From an uncultured Ruminococcus sp. (lineage in GTDB: Bacteria; Bacillota; Clostridia; Oscillospirales; Ruminococcaceae), in NCBI GenBank assembly GCA_947177375.1, contig CAMWUF010000005.1, positions 1-15,052 of the forward strand: DNA of 15,052 nucleotides, read 5' to 3'. Made by a program: the position numbers and the translations under genes. Below the pieces are notes generated by a model. The model had not been told where the DNA came from. It saw nothing but the letters and a program-made list of their open reading frames with translations, and did not search any database. Shown here piece by piece: positions 5,927-14,281 of this stretch (its first letter is position 1; each line of letters opens with the position of its first letter).

Positions 5927-6759
5927 AATTGTGGGATAAAAAGCTACTCGAACGCCTTGATAAAATGCTTGAAAACGGAATAAATGGTACTTTTTGCGAA
6001 ACAGATTATGATGAAAGTCAGGTTTCAAAGCTCGAAACAAAGTGGATACGGTATCTCACATTGTCAAAGCTCTCACAGCAGAAAGTTGAGCAGGAACGTG
6101 AAAAGCTGAAAGAACTTGTATCGGACATATCACATCAAACTAAAACACCTCTTGTGAATATTTTGCTATATTCTCAGCTTTTACAGGAACAGAGCCTTGA
6201 TAAGCAGAGCCGACAGCTTGTAGGGGAAATTCAACAACAGACTGAAAAATTAGAATTTCTGATTCAGTCCCTTGTGAAAATTTCACGTTTGGAAACAGGT
6301 ACTTTTCAGCTTTCGCCCTCTGAAAATGAGATTAACAGCCTGATACAATCTGCAATAGAACAGATAAGTCCCAATGCAGAAAAGAAACAAATATTAGTAA
6401 TATATACTTCCGAAAGCTGTATCGCCGTATTTGACCGCAAATGGACACAGGAGGCACTGTTTAATATTCTTGATAATGCTGTAAAATATTCCCCTGAAAA
6501 CAGTAAGATTCAGATTACAGTAAAGTCATTTGAAATGTTTGTTAGTATAGAGGTTTCTGACAGTGGTATCGGAATTTCAGAGGAAGAACTTCCAAGAATA
6601 TTCAGGCGTTTTTATCGTGGACAGAACGTCAGAGAGCAAAACGGGGTCGGAATCGGACTTTACCTTAGTCGTCAGATTGTTGAGGAGCAAGGCGGATATA
6701 TTCAGGTAGAATCGAAAATCGGAAAGGGTTCGGTATTCAAATTATTTCTGCCAAGGTGA
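5923..6759 (+). CDS. Soluble sensor histidine kinase without membrane domain
   Basis: 278 aa from the ATG at 5923, chosen over the in-frame ATG at 5911 because GGAGG (5913-5917) lies 5 nt before it and it forms the usual ATGA overlap. There is no hydrophobic segment at all. A coiled-coil-like helix (about 30-65) leads to the dimerisation/phosphoacceptor helix with H71 in SDISHQTKTPL. The ATPase part has the N box NILDNAVKYSP, the G1 box DSGIGI and the G2 box GVGIGLYLS. Family knowledge says such kinases receive their signal from a partner; here the partner is probably the FtsX-type permease encoded downstream. Confidence 0.9.
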   Translation: MKLWDKKLLERLDKMLENGINGTFCETDYDESQVSKLETKWIRYLTLSKLSQQKVEQEREKLKELVSDISHQTKTPLVNILLYSQLLQEQSLDKQSRQLVGEIQQQTEKLEFLIQSLVKISRLETGTFQLSPSENEINSLIQSAIEQISPNAEKKQILVIYTSESCIAVFDRKWTQEALFNILDNAVKYSPENSKIQITVKSFEMFVSIEVSDSGIGISEEELPRIFRRFYRGQNVREQNGVGIGLYLSRQIVEEQGGYIQVESKIGKGSVFKLFLPR

Positions 6760-6816
6760 ATTCTTTCAAAACTGTTAGATTTCAGAAAGATTCTTGAAAG
6801 AATTCTGTGCTACAAT
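6758..6816 (+). promoter_or_regulatory. Regulated promoter of the ABC transporter genes, with inverted repeat
   Basis: A 12-bp perfect inverted repeat, GAATTCTTTCAA (6758-6769) and TTGAAAGAATTC (6794-6805), has a 24-bp centre that holds a further TTTCAGAAA (6780-6788). An extended -10, TGC-TACAAT (6808-6816), follows directly, and there is no good -35 at 17 bp. A promoter without a -35 and with a repeat in its place is typical of activation by an OmpR-type regulator. No T-run follows, so it is not a terminator. Confidence 0.65.
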
Positions 6817-6863
6817 AAAATACAGCAGAAAAAACTGTTATATTTTTATTGGAGGTATCACTT

Positions 6864-7547
6864 ATGATTGTATTGAAAACAGAAAATCTGACAAAAACTT
6901 ATGGTTCGGGAGAAAGTAAGGTAATTGCACTTGATAATGCAAATTTAAGTGTGGAACAGGGAGAATTTGCAGCGATTGTCGGAACAAGCGGCAGCGGAAA
7001 ATCTACCCTTCTACATATGCTTGGCGGACTTGACAGACCGACTTCGGGAAAAGTGTATGTGGATAAAAAGGATATTTTTTCCTTGAATGACGAATCACTT
7101 ACAATTTTCCGCAGACGTAAAATCGGCTTTGTATTTCAGTCGTTTAACCTTGTCCCTACACTGAATGTTTATGAAAATATAGTTTTTCCGATTCAGCTTG
7201 ACGGAAACAAGGTTGATGAAAGATTTGTGGGTGAGGTAATACATTCTCTTGGACTGGAAAAAATGAAAAAACGTTTGCCGAATCAGCTTTCGGGAGGTCA
7301 ACAGCAGAGAGTGGCTATTGCACGGGCATTGGCAACAAAGCCTGCTATTATCCTTGCGGACGAACCTACGGGAAATCTTGATACCAAAACAAGTCAGGAT
7401 GTTCTCAGTCTTTTGAAAGTAACTGGACAGAAGTTTAGCCAGACAATTGTGATGATAACTCATAATGAGACAATCGCACAGATGGCAGACCGTATTATCC
7501 GCATTGAGGACGGACACATCATCAAAGGCGGTGAGCCGAATGACTAA
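6864..7547 (+). CDS. ABC transporter ATP-binding protein (LolD/MacB/BceA type)
   Basis: 227 aa. The ATG at 6864 is chosen because GGAGG (6851-6855) lies 8 nt upstream; an in-frame TTG at 6849 lies before that SD. Walker A is GTSGSGKST (40-48), Q-loop Q92, signature LSGGQ (142-146), Walker B ILADE (163-167), D-loop NLD (171-173) and H-loop H200. The sequence is of the FtsE/LolD/MacB class that drives FtsX-type permeases. It overlaps the permease gene by 8 bp, so the two are translationally coupled. Confidence 0.94.
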   Translation: MIVLKTENLTKTYGSGESKVIALDNANLSVEQGEFAAIVGTSGSGKSTLLHMLGGLDRPTSGKVYVDKKDIFSLNDESLTIFRRRKIGFVFQSFNLVPTLNVYENIVFPIQLDGNKVDERFVGEVIHSLGLEKMKKRLPNQLSGGQQQRVAIARALATKPAIILADEPTGNLDTKTSQDVLSLLKVTGQKFSQTIVMITHNETIAQMADRIIRIEDGHIIKGGEPND

Positions 7548-10113
7548 GGTGAATAATGGCAAAGTGATACGCAGACTTGCCATTCGTCAGATAAAAAGCA
7601 ACCGCAAAATGAACGCAGTTATCATATTTTCAATCATTCTTACTTGCATTCTTTTTACAGCATTGACCTCAATCGGAGGCAGTCTGCTGAATGGAGCACA
7701 GCAGGAAACAATGCGTATGGTAGGCGGTAACAAAATGGCGGGATTGAAATCTGTTCTGCCTGAAGATTATGAGAAAGTTAAGTCGGATAAAGCGGTAAAG
7801 GATGCTGTTTACAGAATTATTGTTGGTAATGCAGTCAATGAAGATTTCAGGAATATTTCTGTTGAGGTCAATTGTGCAGGCGATGTGAATGCGGCAAAGG
7901 CTATGTTCTGTATACCTACGGAAGGCAGACTTCCTCAGAGTTATGATGAAATCGCTGTCAGTTCGCTTGTACTGGACGAACTTGGTATGCCGTATGAGCT
8001 TGGAATAACTGTCCCGATAATGCTTGATGTAGACGGAAATATATCGGAACATAATTTTACTCTGTGCGGATATTGGCAGGGCGAAAGATTGGCTATGGCG
8101 CAGGAATGTTGGGTATCAAGAGAATTTTCCGACAGCGTTGCGCCTATTCCGACAGAAAGCTTCTACGCTCTTGAATATCCTGATTATGCAGGCTATCTCA
8201 CAGTGGATTTCAATTTTTCCAACAGTTGGAATATTGAGAAAAAAACGGATAAGCTGATAAGCCGTCTTTATGCAGACACTGCTCCTGAGCTTATTCCTGA
8301 TGTGGGCATTAACTGGGCGTACACAACAAGTGAAATTGATCCGATAACAATGCTCGGTGCGATTGTTATCCTGCTTGTGATCTTTGCAGCGGGCTATCTG
8401 ATAATCTATAATATCTTCCATATAAATATTTCAGCAAATATACATAGCTATGGACTTTTGAAAACGATTGGCACCACTTCAAAACAGATAAAACGAATGG
8501 TGCGTATCCAAGCGGCAATCTATTCGGCAATAGGAATACCTCTTGGACTTGTGATTGGACTTATGATTGGAAAAATACTACTCGGTGCAATTATGAAGAC
8601 GATAATTATTGGAACAGAAGTTGGATATACTCTAAATGCAGTATTGCTTTTAATTGTTTGCATAATAGCTGCTGTTTTTACCTTTATAACTGTTATGATT
8701 AGCTGTCAGAAACCCTGCAAGACAGCCTCTTCCGTCACACCGATAGAAGCACTGCGATATAACGAAACATATATTGGTTTAAATAAAACAGATAAGAAAA
8801 CTGGTAAAATCACACCATTTTCCATAGCACAAAGCAATATGGCAAGAAGTAAGAGAAAGACAGGTATTGTGGTAATTTCTCTGACCTTGAGTATGATACT
8901 TGTAAATACTCTTTTTACCGTTCTTCAAGGAGTGGATATAGATAAATTTATCAGTCATCTGATAATCGGGGATTTTATCATAAAACAAGAAAGTTTGGAT
9001 AGCACAGTAGAATATAATACTATCTCTCAGGGAGACCTACAATACTTGTCAGGCATTGACGGAGTTGAGGAACTCAATGCCGTTTACTTTGAATGGGGCA
9101 GTATGGAACTTGATGGAAAATCGTTGGAAAAAGCACAAAAAATTGCGGAAAAATATGCAGCAGATGATAAGTACGATGAATTTAAGAGTATTACAGAAAA
9201 ATATATTTCTGCCGATATTTATGGCATCACTCCAACACTGCTCAATTATCTTAAGCCAACTCAGGGAGAAGTAGATATTGAAAAATTTAAAAGCGGAAAA
9301 TATGCCATTGTATATACACATTGTATTGATGTTGACGAAAAGTCATCAGAGGATGATTTCTATGAGGTCGGAGATACCATAAGCGTATCTATAACAAACG
9401 CATGGTATCTCCGAGACAGTAATTCATCTGATACATTAAGAAACTATGAGGTCATGGCAGTATGTGAAATGCCGTTTGCATTGTCAAAACAGTCATTCAC
9501 CAGACTGTATGGACAAGTTATTATTCCCGAGCAGGAATATTTCTCTTTGTCAGATAATAACAAGGCTATGAATGTAATGATACAAGCAGAATCTGATAAA
9601 ATTGATAATGTTGATACGCAGATTCGATATATGACAGACAGAGACGGTTCACATCTTATCGTAACAAGCAAACAAACATATATAGATGAGTATATCAATT
9701 TTATGCAAATGATAAAGCTTGTGGGTGGTACACTTAGTGGTATTCTTGCACTTATCGGTATTCTGAATTTTGTCAATGCGGTCGTTACGGGAATCATTAC
9801 CCGAAAGCATGACTTTGCAATGATGTCGGCTGTTGGAATGACAGGAAAACAAATGAAAGCTACGCTTATGTGGGAGGGCATTCACTATGCTTTTCTCACA
9901 GCGATATGTTCTGTTCTACTTGGAACATTGCTTAGTGGTTTTATCATTAACAGTATTGCAAGTGAGCTGTTCTTCTTTACTTATCATTTTACACTTGTAC
10001 CGATTTTTATTTGTATAGCGGTACTGGTATTGCTTTCCGTAATTATTCCAACAACATCATACAATACAATCTGTAATGGAAGTGTAGTGGACAGATTAAG
10101 AAGAACCGAATAA
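7540..10113 (+). CDS. ABC transporter permease with two FtsX domains
   Basis: 857 aa from the ATG at 7540, inside the end of the ATPase gene. The layout is TM1 (about 25-47), extracytoplasmic domain 1 (about 48-265), TM2-TM4 (about 268-290, 322-348, 366-388), TM5 (about 440-462), extracytoplasmic domain 2 (about 465-720) and TM6-TM8 (about 724-755, 781-805, 817-843). It is thus two MacB/FtsX repeats in one chain. Proteins of this class move substrates or force across the envelope without classic transport, for example to remove antimicrobial peptides or release lipoproteins. Next to a membrane-free kinase it is also the likely sensor. The substrate cannot be read from the sequence. Confidence 0.92.
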   Translation: MTKVNNGKVIRRLAIRQIKSNRKMNAVIIFSIILTCILFTALTSIGGSLLNGAQQETMRMVGGNKMAGLKSVLPEDYEKVKSDKAVKDAVYRIIVGNAVNEDFRNISVEVNCAGDVNAAKAMFCIPTEGRLPQSYDEIAVSSLVLDELGMPYELGITVPIMLDVDGNISEHNFTLCGYWQGERLAMAQECWVSREFSDSVAPIPTESFYALEYPDYAGYLTVDFNFSNSWNIEKKTDKLISRLYADTAPELIPDVGINWAYTTSEIDPITMLGAIVILLVIFAAGYLIIYNIFHINISANIHSYGLLKTIGTTSKQIKRMVRIQAAIYSAIGIPLGLVIGLMIGKILLGAIMKTIIIGTEVGYTLNAVLLLIVCIIAAVFTFITVMISCQKPCKTASSVTPIEALRYNETYIGLNKTDKKTGKITPFSIAQSNMARSKRKTGIVVISLTLSMILVNTLFTVLQGVDIDKFISHLIIGDFIIKQESLDSTVEYNTISQGDLQYLSGIDGVEELNAVYFEWGSMELDGKSLEKAQKIAEKYAADDKYDEFKSITEKYISADIYGITPTLLNYLKPTQGEVDIEKFKSGKYAIVYTHCIDVDEKSSEDDFYEVGDTISVSITNAWYLRDSNSSDTLRNYEVMAVCEMPFALSKQSFTRLYGQVIIPEQEYFSLSDNNKAMNVMIQAESDKIDNVDTQIRYMTDRDGSHLIVTSKQTYIDEYINFMQMIKLVGGTLSGILALIGILNFVNAVVTGIITRKHDFAMMSAVGMTGKQMKATLMWEGIHYAFLTAICSVLLGTLLSGFIINSIASELFFFTYHFTLVPIFICIAVLVLLSVIIPTTSYNTICNGSVVDRLRRTE

Positions 10114-10141
10114 AAATTTATTTAAACAACATAACATCACT

Positions 10142-10181
10142 CAAAATCGCCTAGAATCATTTCTGAGGCGATTTTGATTTT
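10142..10181 (+). terminator. Terminator after the permease gene
   Basis: CAAAATCGCCT (10142-10152) pairs perfectly with AGGCGATTTTG (10166-10176). Four further pairs inside (AGAA with TTCT) leave a bulged G and a 4-nt loop. ATTTT follows. It lies about 30 nt after the stop codon. Confidence 0.75.
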
Positions 10182-10193
10182 CAGGGTATAGTT

Positions 10194-10346
10194 TTATATC
10201 TGAACAGCATGCTCTTTTTTGAGATATGTTTCAATTTCCTGCCTTACTCTGTAGTTTTTAGATGTTTCTCCTTTTCCAAATTGGGGTTCAAGGAGTTGTC
10301 AACTTGCAAGCGGTGTATGATGTGCGTTTACAATTTTTGTATTCAT
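10194..10346 (-). pseudogene. Small unknown gene with in-frame TGA
   Basis: On the minus strand, the ATG at 10346 opens 15 codons (MNTKIVNAHHTPLAS), then a TGA (10301-10299), then 34 more codons in the same frame (starting QLLEPQFGKGETSKNYRVRQ) to TAA. Without the TGA it would be a 50-aa protein; a TGG-to-TGA change is the simplest cause. The SD is weak. The second part has the look of a real protein end (charged, helical), but the family is not recognised. It may instead be the tail of a longer lost gene. Confidence 0.35.
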
Positions 10347-10680
10347 GTCATACCAAGCTTGCTAACTTACTCCACGCCCCTATAGTGCGTGTGTGTATGG
10401 CTCTGTGATTTTCCTCGCTCTGTGAGGAATTGGAGCTATGCGACTTGACTATATTGGTTTGGCTGAATTGGTTCGGTCGGATTGGTCGCAATTCCACTCT
10501 ACTTAATATACCGAAGAATTTTAGATTTTGTTGGTATTTTTTTAAAAAAGTCGCTCAAAAAAATCAAAATTCTCTTTTACGCACAATTTCAACAAGCAAT
10601 ACTTGTATATTCTGCGAATGATATTTTGAGTGAGTAGCACTTCTCGTTCCATGGGATTGCTGATACGCTTGAAAATTAGC
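10347..10680. other. Intergenic stretch without a supported gene
   Basis: It contains a 6-bp hairpin, TTCCTC (10411-10416) with GAGGAA (10424-10429). A G/T-rich stretch at about 10451-10490 has several TTGG words spaced 7-12 bases apart. The rest is AT-rich filler. Open frames here have no SD and no protein-like pattern. Confidence 0.4.
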
Positions 10681-10709
10681 TTGACTTTTTCTGTTTACTA
10701 TGGTATAAT
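10681..10709 (+). promoter_or_regulatory. Promoter of the esterase gene
   Basis: TTGACT (10681-10686), a 17-bp spacer and TATAAT (10704-10709), with TGG just before the -10. The expected start is near 10716, which rules out any esterase start codon upstream of that point. Confidence 0.8.
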
Positions 10710-10762
10710 GTTTATAACGCTTGGGGGTGTGAATCGAAATTTAGAGGCAGAAAGGAAAAAAC

Positions 10763-12276
10763 ATGAAAAAAGTAATTGTAATTTTTTATCCATTACAATA
10801 ATGTTGTTATCAGTCAGCGCTTGCAGCAATAACACAGAAAGCAACAAAAGCACATCCACGGATATCGTGCAGACTGCTGAGCCGATACAACTTGTCAATA
10901 AAATGACGGAAACAGAGCGTTCAAGGGTAAACAAACATACGCTTACGCTTCTTGACGAGCCTACGGATATAGAGCATAAGGTGAGCATTGAATTTGTAAC
11001 AGAAACGTCTGAAAGTATGCTTGCCCATCTTGAAAGTATGCGTGACACTCTTACAGATGATCAATACGAACAAGCTGTTGAAGGTATCAACAAAATGGCA
11101 GAGTCTGGGGAAAGCTATAATACTTATCCCGTATATGCACTGATAGACGGCTGCCTTTATTCGAACATGTTCTGGGAGCCTGAATATGATGATGATGATA
11201 ACTATATGATAATTACAACATATAATGACGAAACGGGCGAATATGAAGACGTAACGTTCTACACCTTTGAAGAGTATCTCGACTGGGTGACTAAAAATTA
11301 TAAGAAGAATGGTTTTTCCGATGATATGATCGAAAGCAAAATACGTCAGATACAAATGGTTCGTGAGGCTTTAAAAAGCGGCGACTATGAAACATTGCCG
11401 GAGGGCAGCATTGAGCCGAATGATCCGTTGCTATACACAGATCCATATGCAGATCCGTTTGCAGACTATCGAAATACATGGGAGTATGACCGAACAGCAG
11501 TAGAGGCGGTCAAGGATTCCATAGATGAGATTAGCATCTACGACGAGGAGCTTAACACTGAATTTCTCGTTCATGTGACTCTACCTCCGAATTATGATAA
11601 AGATAAGATATATCCTGTATTTTTCCTGACGGACGGTGTATGGCGTTTCGGAAATCATATGGAGTTGCGCAAGGTCATGGAGGAAGGTGAAGCTGCTGAT
11701 GTTATCCTTGTAAGTCTTGGCTATAATTATAAAATAGATGGCACTAACCCATATTATCGTTTCACGCATCTGCTACAGGAGCGTAATAAGCTTCTGGACT
11801 TCATAACAGACAATTTAATGCCGTATCTCGGTGAAAATTACAGTATCGACTATGCAAATTCTTCCCTGTATGGTCACTCTAATGGTGGAGTTTTTGCTCA
11901 CAATGCGCTCTTTAAATCTGACCTTTACGAGAATCAGCCCTTTGGTAATTACATCATAGGCAGTCCGGCGTTCTGGGGTCTGTATGATGAGTATTTCGAC
12001 TTAGATTCCGATGGCTGTCAAAGCGATTACGGATACTTTGACAGAAATGACACGCTTGATAAAAAGGTGTTCCTCTGCGGAGGCTCGCTGGAAGATCCCG
12101 ATTACGCTGATAGCTACAACGGTCACGATACTACGCTGCAGGGACTTGCAAAGCTGAACAACCGACTGGAATCTCACAATGCAAATGTGACATACAAGCT
12201 GTACGAATCTCACCACTATCAATTTATCCCCGAAATGCTGATAGAGTTTCTAAAAGAGACATATCCAAAACAATAG
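10763..12276 (+). CDS. Secreted lipoprotein esterase (esterase D/Fes-type fold), apparent frameshift in signal peptide
   Basis: The best start is the ATG at 10763, with SD AGAAAGGA about 7 nt upstream, giving MKKVIVIF. This frame runs into a stop after 12 codons. The long frame carries the rest of the signal peptide (LSITIMLLSVSAC), with lipobox Cys at 10822-10824. Adding one T to the T6 run at 10782-10787 joins them into an ideal lipoprotein signal. The mature part has an N-terminal region of about 230 aa of unknown type, rich in Asp/Glu/Tyr. It is followed by an alpha/beta-hydrolase domain of the putative-esterase family, with nucleophile Ser in GHSNGG (codon 11878-11880), Glu/Asp in SLEDPD (12091-12096) and His in SHHYQF (12211-12216). 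It probably cleaves an ester at the cell surface; the substrate is unknown. It is monocistronic, with its own promoter and terminator. If no slippage or correction occurs, the gene is broken, or starts at the GTG at 10729. Confidence 0.75.
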
Positions 12277-12325
12277 ATTCTGATTTACCATTGCAAACTT
12301 CTTTATAACAACCAGTTACAAATCT

Positions 12326-12358
12326 CAGTGTTGAGCAACTCGCTCAACGCTGTTTTTT
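12326..12358 (+). terminator. Terminator after the esterase gene
   Basis: CAGTGTTGAGC (12326-12336) pairs with GCTCAACGCTG (12342-12352): 11 bp with one G-U, a 5-nt loop, then six T. The G-U pair shows it acts on the rightward transcript. Confidence 0.85.
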
Positions 12359-12385
12359 CTTTTGAGAAGAAATAGTTTTCGTCAT
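12344..12385 (-). pseudogene. Truncated leftward ORF with a perfect SD
   Basis: On the minus strand AGGAGG (12400-12395) lies 9 nt before an ATG at 12385, but the frame (MTKTISSQKKKQR) ends after 13 codons, exactly where the esterase terminator begins. An ideal SD in front of a 13-codon frame suggests that a longer gene was cut here by recombination. A basic N-terminus of this kind is common in large serine recombinases of clostridial elements, but this is too short to prove it. Confidence 0.4.
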
Positions 12386-12403
12386 TTTGCCGAACCTCCT
12401 AAG

Positions 12404-12568
12404 TTATTCTCCCTCTAAATTGCCATAACTGAAATTTTTGCACTGTGGAAATTCTAATTTGCTTTGAATCTTTTTAGAAACTGTAGCTTGTTTTTTCGGA
12501 ATGACTGATAACGGCTCGAAAATGCTCACTGAGCCGTTTCCGTTCGTTTGGGAGGATATCACTCTCAA
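12404..12568 (-). pseudogene. Small leftward ORFs before the truncated gene
   Basis: One frame runs 54 codons from a TTG at 12568 and ends in NFSYGNLEGE just before the SD at 12400-12395. An overlapping frame starts with an ATG at 12572 (MIESDILPNERKRLSEHFRA, 32 codons, to 12474). They may be one small gene with a frameshift. No family is recognised. Position suggests it preceded the truncated gene at 12385 in a lost leftward operon. Confidence 0.3.
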
Positions 12569-12633
12569 TCATTCCTTTTCTTGTTTTTCTGCTGATTGAC
12601 TTCACACTCGTTTTTGAGATATAGTAATTCTAC

Positions 12634-13470
12634 TTAATAAAAGGAAAAGAAAGCTGAAATTGCATCATCAAGGGAATCAAATTCTCGGATGTGCAATTTC
12701 AACCATTGCTTTAATTTAGACCAGAAATGTTCGATGAGGTTCAGTTCAGGAGAATAGGGTGGAAGGAAAATCAGTTTTCTATGATATTCTTCAGCTATTT
12801 CAAACAGTTTTCCTTTTCTATGAAAAGAAGCATTATCCATGACGATTACTACACCTTCAGGAAGACATGACAGAAGCTACTGTTTCAACCAGTGCTGCAT
12901 CTGTTGTTCCGTTATATTGCATAGGAGCAATCATTTCTCCGTTCAACTGTGCAGCAACGAGATTTGTTCTCTGAAACTTCTTTCCTGGGACTCTTTCTGT
13001 TACTGCTTCTCCACGAAGAGCATAAGCATATTCACGATAAAGATATTGATCGATACCGGATTCATCTACATAAGCAATCTTTTCCGGCAGTATGTCTTTG
13101 ATTTTTTCCAGATAGGCTTCTACTTTTTCAGAGTCCTGTTCTTTATAGAGCATGGTCTTTTTTTTTTTCGTGTGATCCCACAATGTTCCAGTGCTTTACT
13201 GATTGCCTGATTACAGCATCCGAATGCTTCTGCCATTTCCTTCTGTGTATGATCAGGATATTCCTTCACATATGCTTTCAATTTCTCCGGGTCTATTTTC
13301 TTAAAGCCCCTATTCAGCGGCTTGCTATGCAGATCACCTGTTTCTTTTTTCTTTTTGACCCAATTGCTTACTGTTGTTTTTCCTACTTTGAACATCATTC
13401 CTGTTTCTACCAATGTATGCCCTTCTTCGTAATACGCTACTGCTGCTCTTAAATCTACACTTTTACTCAT
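12634..13470 (-). pseudogene. IS630-family transposase, two frame breaks
   Basis: Part 1 (13470-13120) has an N-terminal helix-turn-helix (VKEYPDHTQKEMAEAFGCCN region). Part 2 (13183-12857) carries the first catalytic Asp (IAYVDESGID), and part 3 (12840-12634) the second Asp (IVMDNASFH) and the Glu (NLIEHFWSKLK). The first break lies at an 11-base A run (13168-13158, minus strand); twelve A would restore ITRKKKKTMLYKEQ. IS630 relatives are known to use slippage at such runs, so this break may be functional. The second break, near 12876-12886, has also lost a few codons (VETVAS... against ...LLSCLPEGVVIV) and contains a stop, so it is a true deletion. This copy should not be active on its own. 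Confidence 0.85.
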
Positions 13471-13476
13471 GTTTTC

Positions 13477-13505
13477 ATTATATCATTTTTTGTTCCATTT
13501 GTCAA
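13477..13505 (-). promoter_or_regulatory. Consensus promoter of the IS630 transposase
   Basis: On the minus strand, TTGACA (13505-13500), a 17-bp spacer and TATAAT (13482-13477) match the consensus at all positions. Only six bases separate the -10 from the ATG at 13470, so the mRNA would start at or next to the A of the start codon and be leaderless. Confidence 0.75.
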
Positions 13506-13518
13506 GTGGGTTTACTGT

Positions 13519-14273
13519 AAAAGAACAAATTATTTAAGTGACCTGACTGATAAGCAGTGGGAGAAGATAGAACATTTCTTTCCATCAGGAAACAAAAGTA
13601 AATATTATAAGAGAAATCTTGTAGAAGCAGTCATGTATGTGGTAAAAACGGGCTGTCAGTGGAGAGCATTGCCACATGATTATCCACCATATTCAACAGT
13701 TTATAATTTTTACAGCAGAGCGAAACAGAAAGGAGTATGGGAAAAAGTAATGCAGTTTCTTGTAAAGGAAAACCGCATAAAAGTAGGGAGAAACGCAGAA
13801 CCGAGTTATGCATTAATTGATTCGCAAAGCGTAAAAACAGCATATCATAGTGATAAAAAAAGATATGATGGGGGAAAAAAACAAAAGGAGTAAAAAGACA
13901 TATCGTAACAGATATTATGGGAAATATCCTTGCTGTTCATGTCCATGTGGCAAATACCCATGACACAAACGGTGGAGTATTCACTTTTGAAAAAGCACTT
14001 TTCTATTATTTGTCAGTCAGAGGAGTATGTGCCGATAATGTTTACAGAAAATGTTTCAAACAAATATTTAAAGAATTTCATAATATCAGAGTGGACATTT
14101 CAGAACATTTGGCTTCCACTTTTACAGTCATGCCAAAACACTGGAGAGTTGAGCGTACTTTTTCATGGTTCGGCGATTACCGAAGACTTTCAAAAGATTT
14201 TGAATATTCTGTTCTCTCAGAAGAAAATATGATATATATTTCCCATACTCATTTATTGTTAAAGCGTCTATGA
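13519..14273 (+). pseudogene. IS5-family transposase, no start codon, one frameshift
   Basis: The frame opens at KRTNYLSDLTDKQWEKIEHF and continues through QWRALPHDYPPYSTVYNFY and ALIDSQSVKTA (first catalytic Asp) to GGKKQKE and a stop. A second frame continues from GVKRHIVTDIMGNILAVHVH to CADNVYR (second Asp) and RVERTFSWF (catalytic Glu), ending LLLKRL. One more A in the A7 run at 13875-13881 would join the two. The ATG expected directly before the first Lys is missing: the codon is TGT now, and removing the IS630 insert gives GAT. Confidence 0.85.
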
Positions 14274-14281
14274 AAACAAGT

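Larger units (their letters stand above)
12622..13517 (-). mobile_element. IS630-like element, 896 bp, TA duplicated
   Basis: A TA dinucleotide flanks both sides (12620-12621 and 13518-13519), as IS630 family insertion requires. The ends are imperfect inverted repeats: TAGTAATTCTACTTAATAAA inward from the left, CAGTAAACCCACTTGACAAA inward from the right. Several of the differences are C/T transitions at the left end, which looks decayed. The transposase reads leftwards and fills the element. Confidence 0.78.
12606..14281 (+). mobile_element. IS5-like element, split by an IS630-like element
   Basis: The transposase of this element (13519-14273) is cut off at its 5' end by the IS630 copy, so the left part must lie beyond that copy. 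Just outside, ACTCGTTTT (12606-12614) and, on the other strand, ACTTGTTTT (14281-14273) are candidate terminal repeats with one mismatch. Without the inserted IS630 and its TA duplication this gives about 780 bp, a plausible IS5-group length. The exact ends are uncertain. Confidence 0.5.

Noticed and set aside
6849..6863. TTG at 6849 as start of the ATPase
   Set aside because: It precedes the GGAGG that serves the ATG at 6864.
7095..7583. 162-aa minus-strand frame across the ATPase/permease junction
   Set aside because: Antisense shadow of conserved ABC motifs; no start signals.
9444..9881. 145-aa minus-strand frame inside the permease gene
   Set aside because: It mirrors a well-supported membrane protein gene in another frame and has no SD.
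10430..10621. 63-aa plus-strand frame before the esterase promoter
   Set aside because: No SD and a composition (Trp, Leu, Phe, Asn) that reflects the G/T-rich and AT-rich DNA below it.
10630..10762. Esterase start at the GTG 10630 in the long frame
   Set aside because: It lies upstream of the -10 box of the gene's own promoter, so it would not be in the mRNA.
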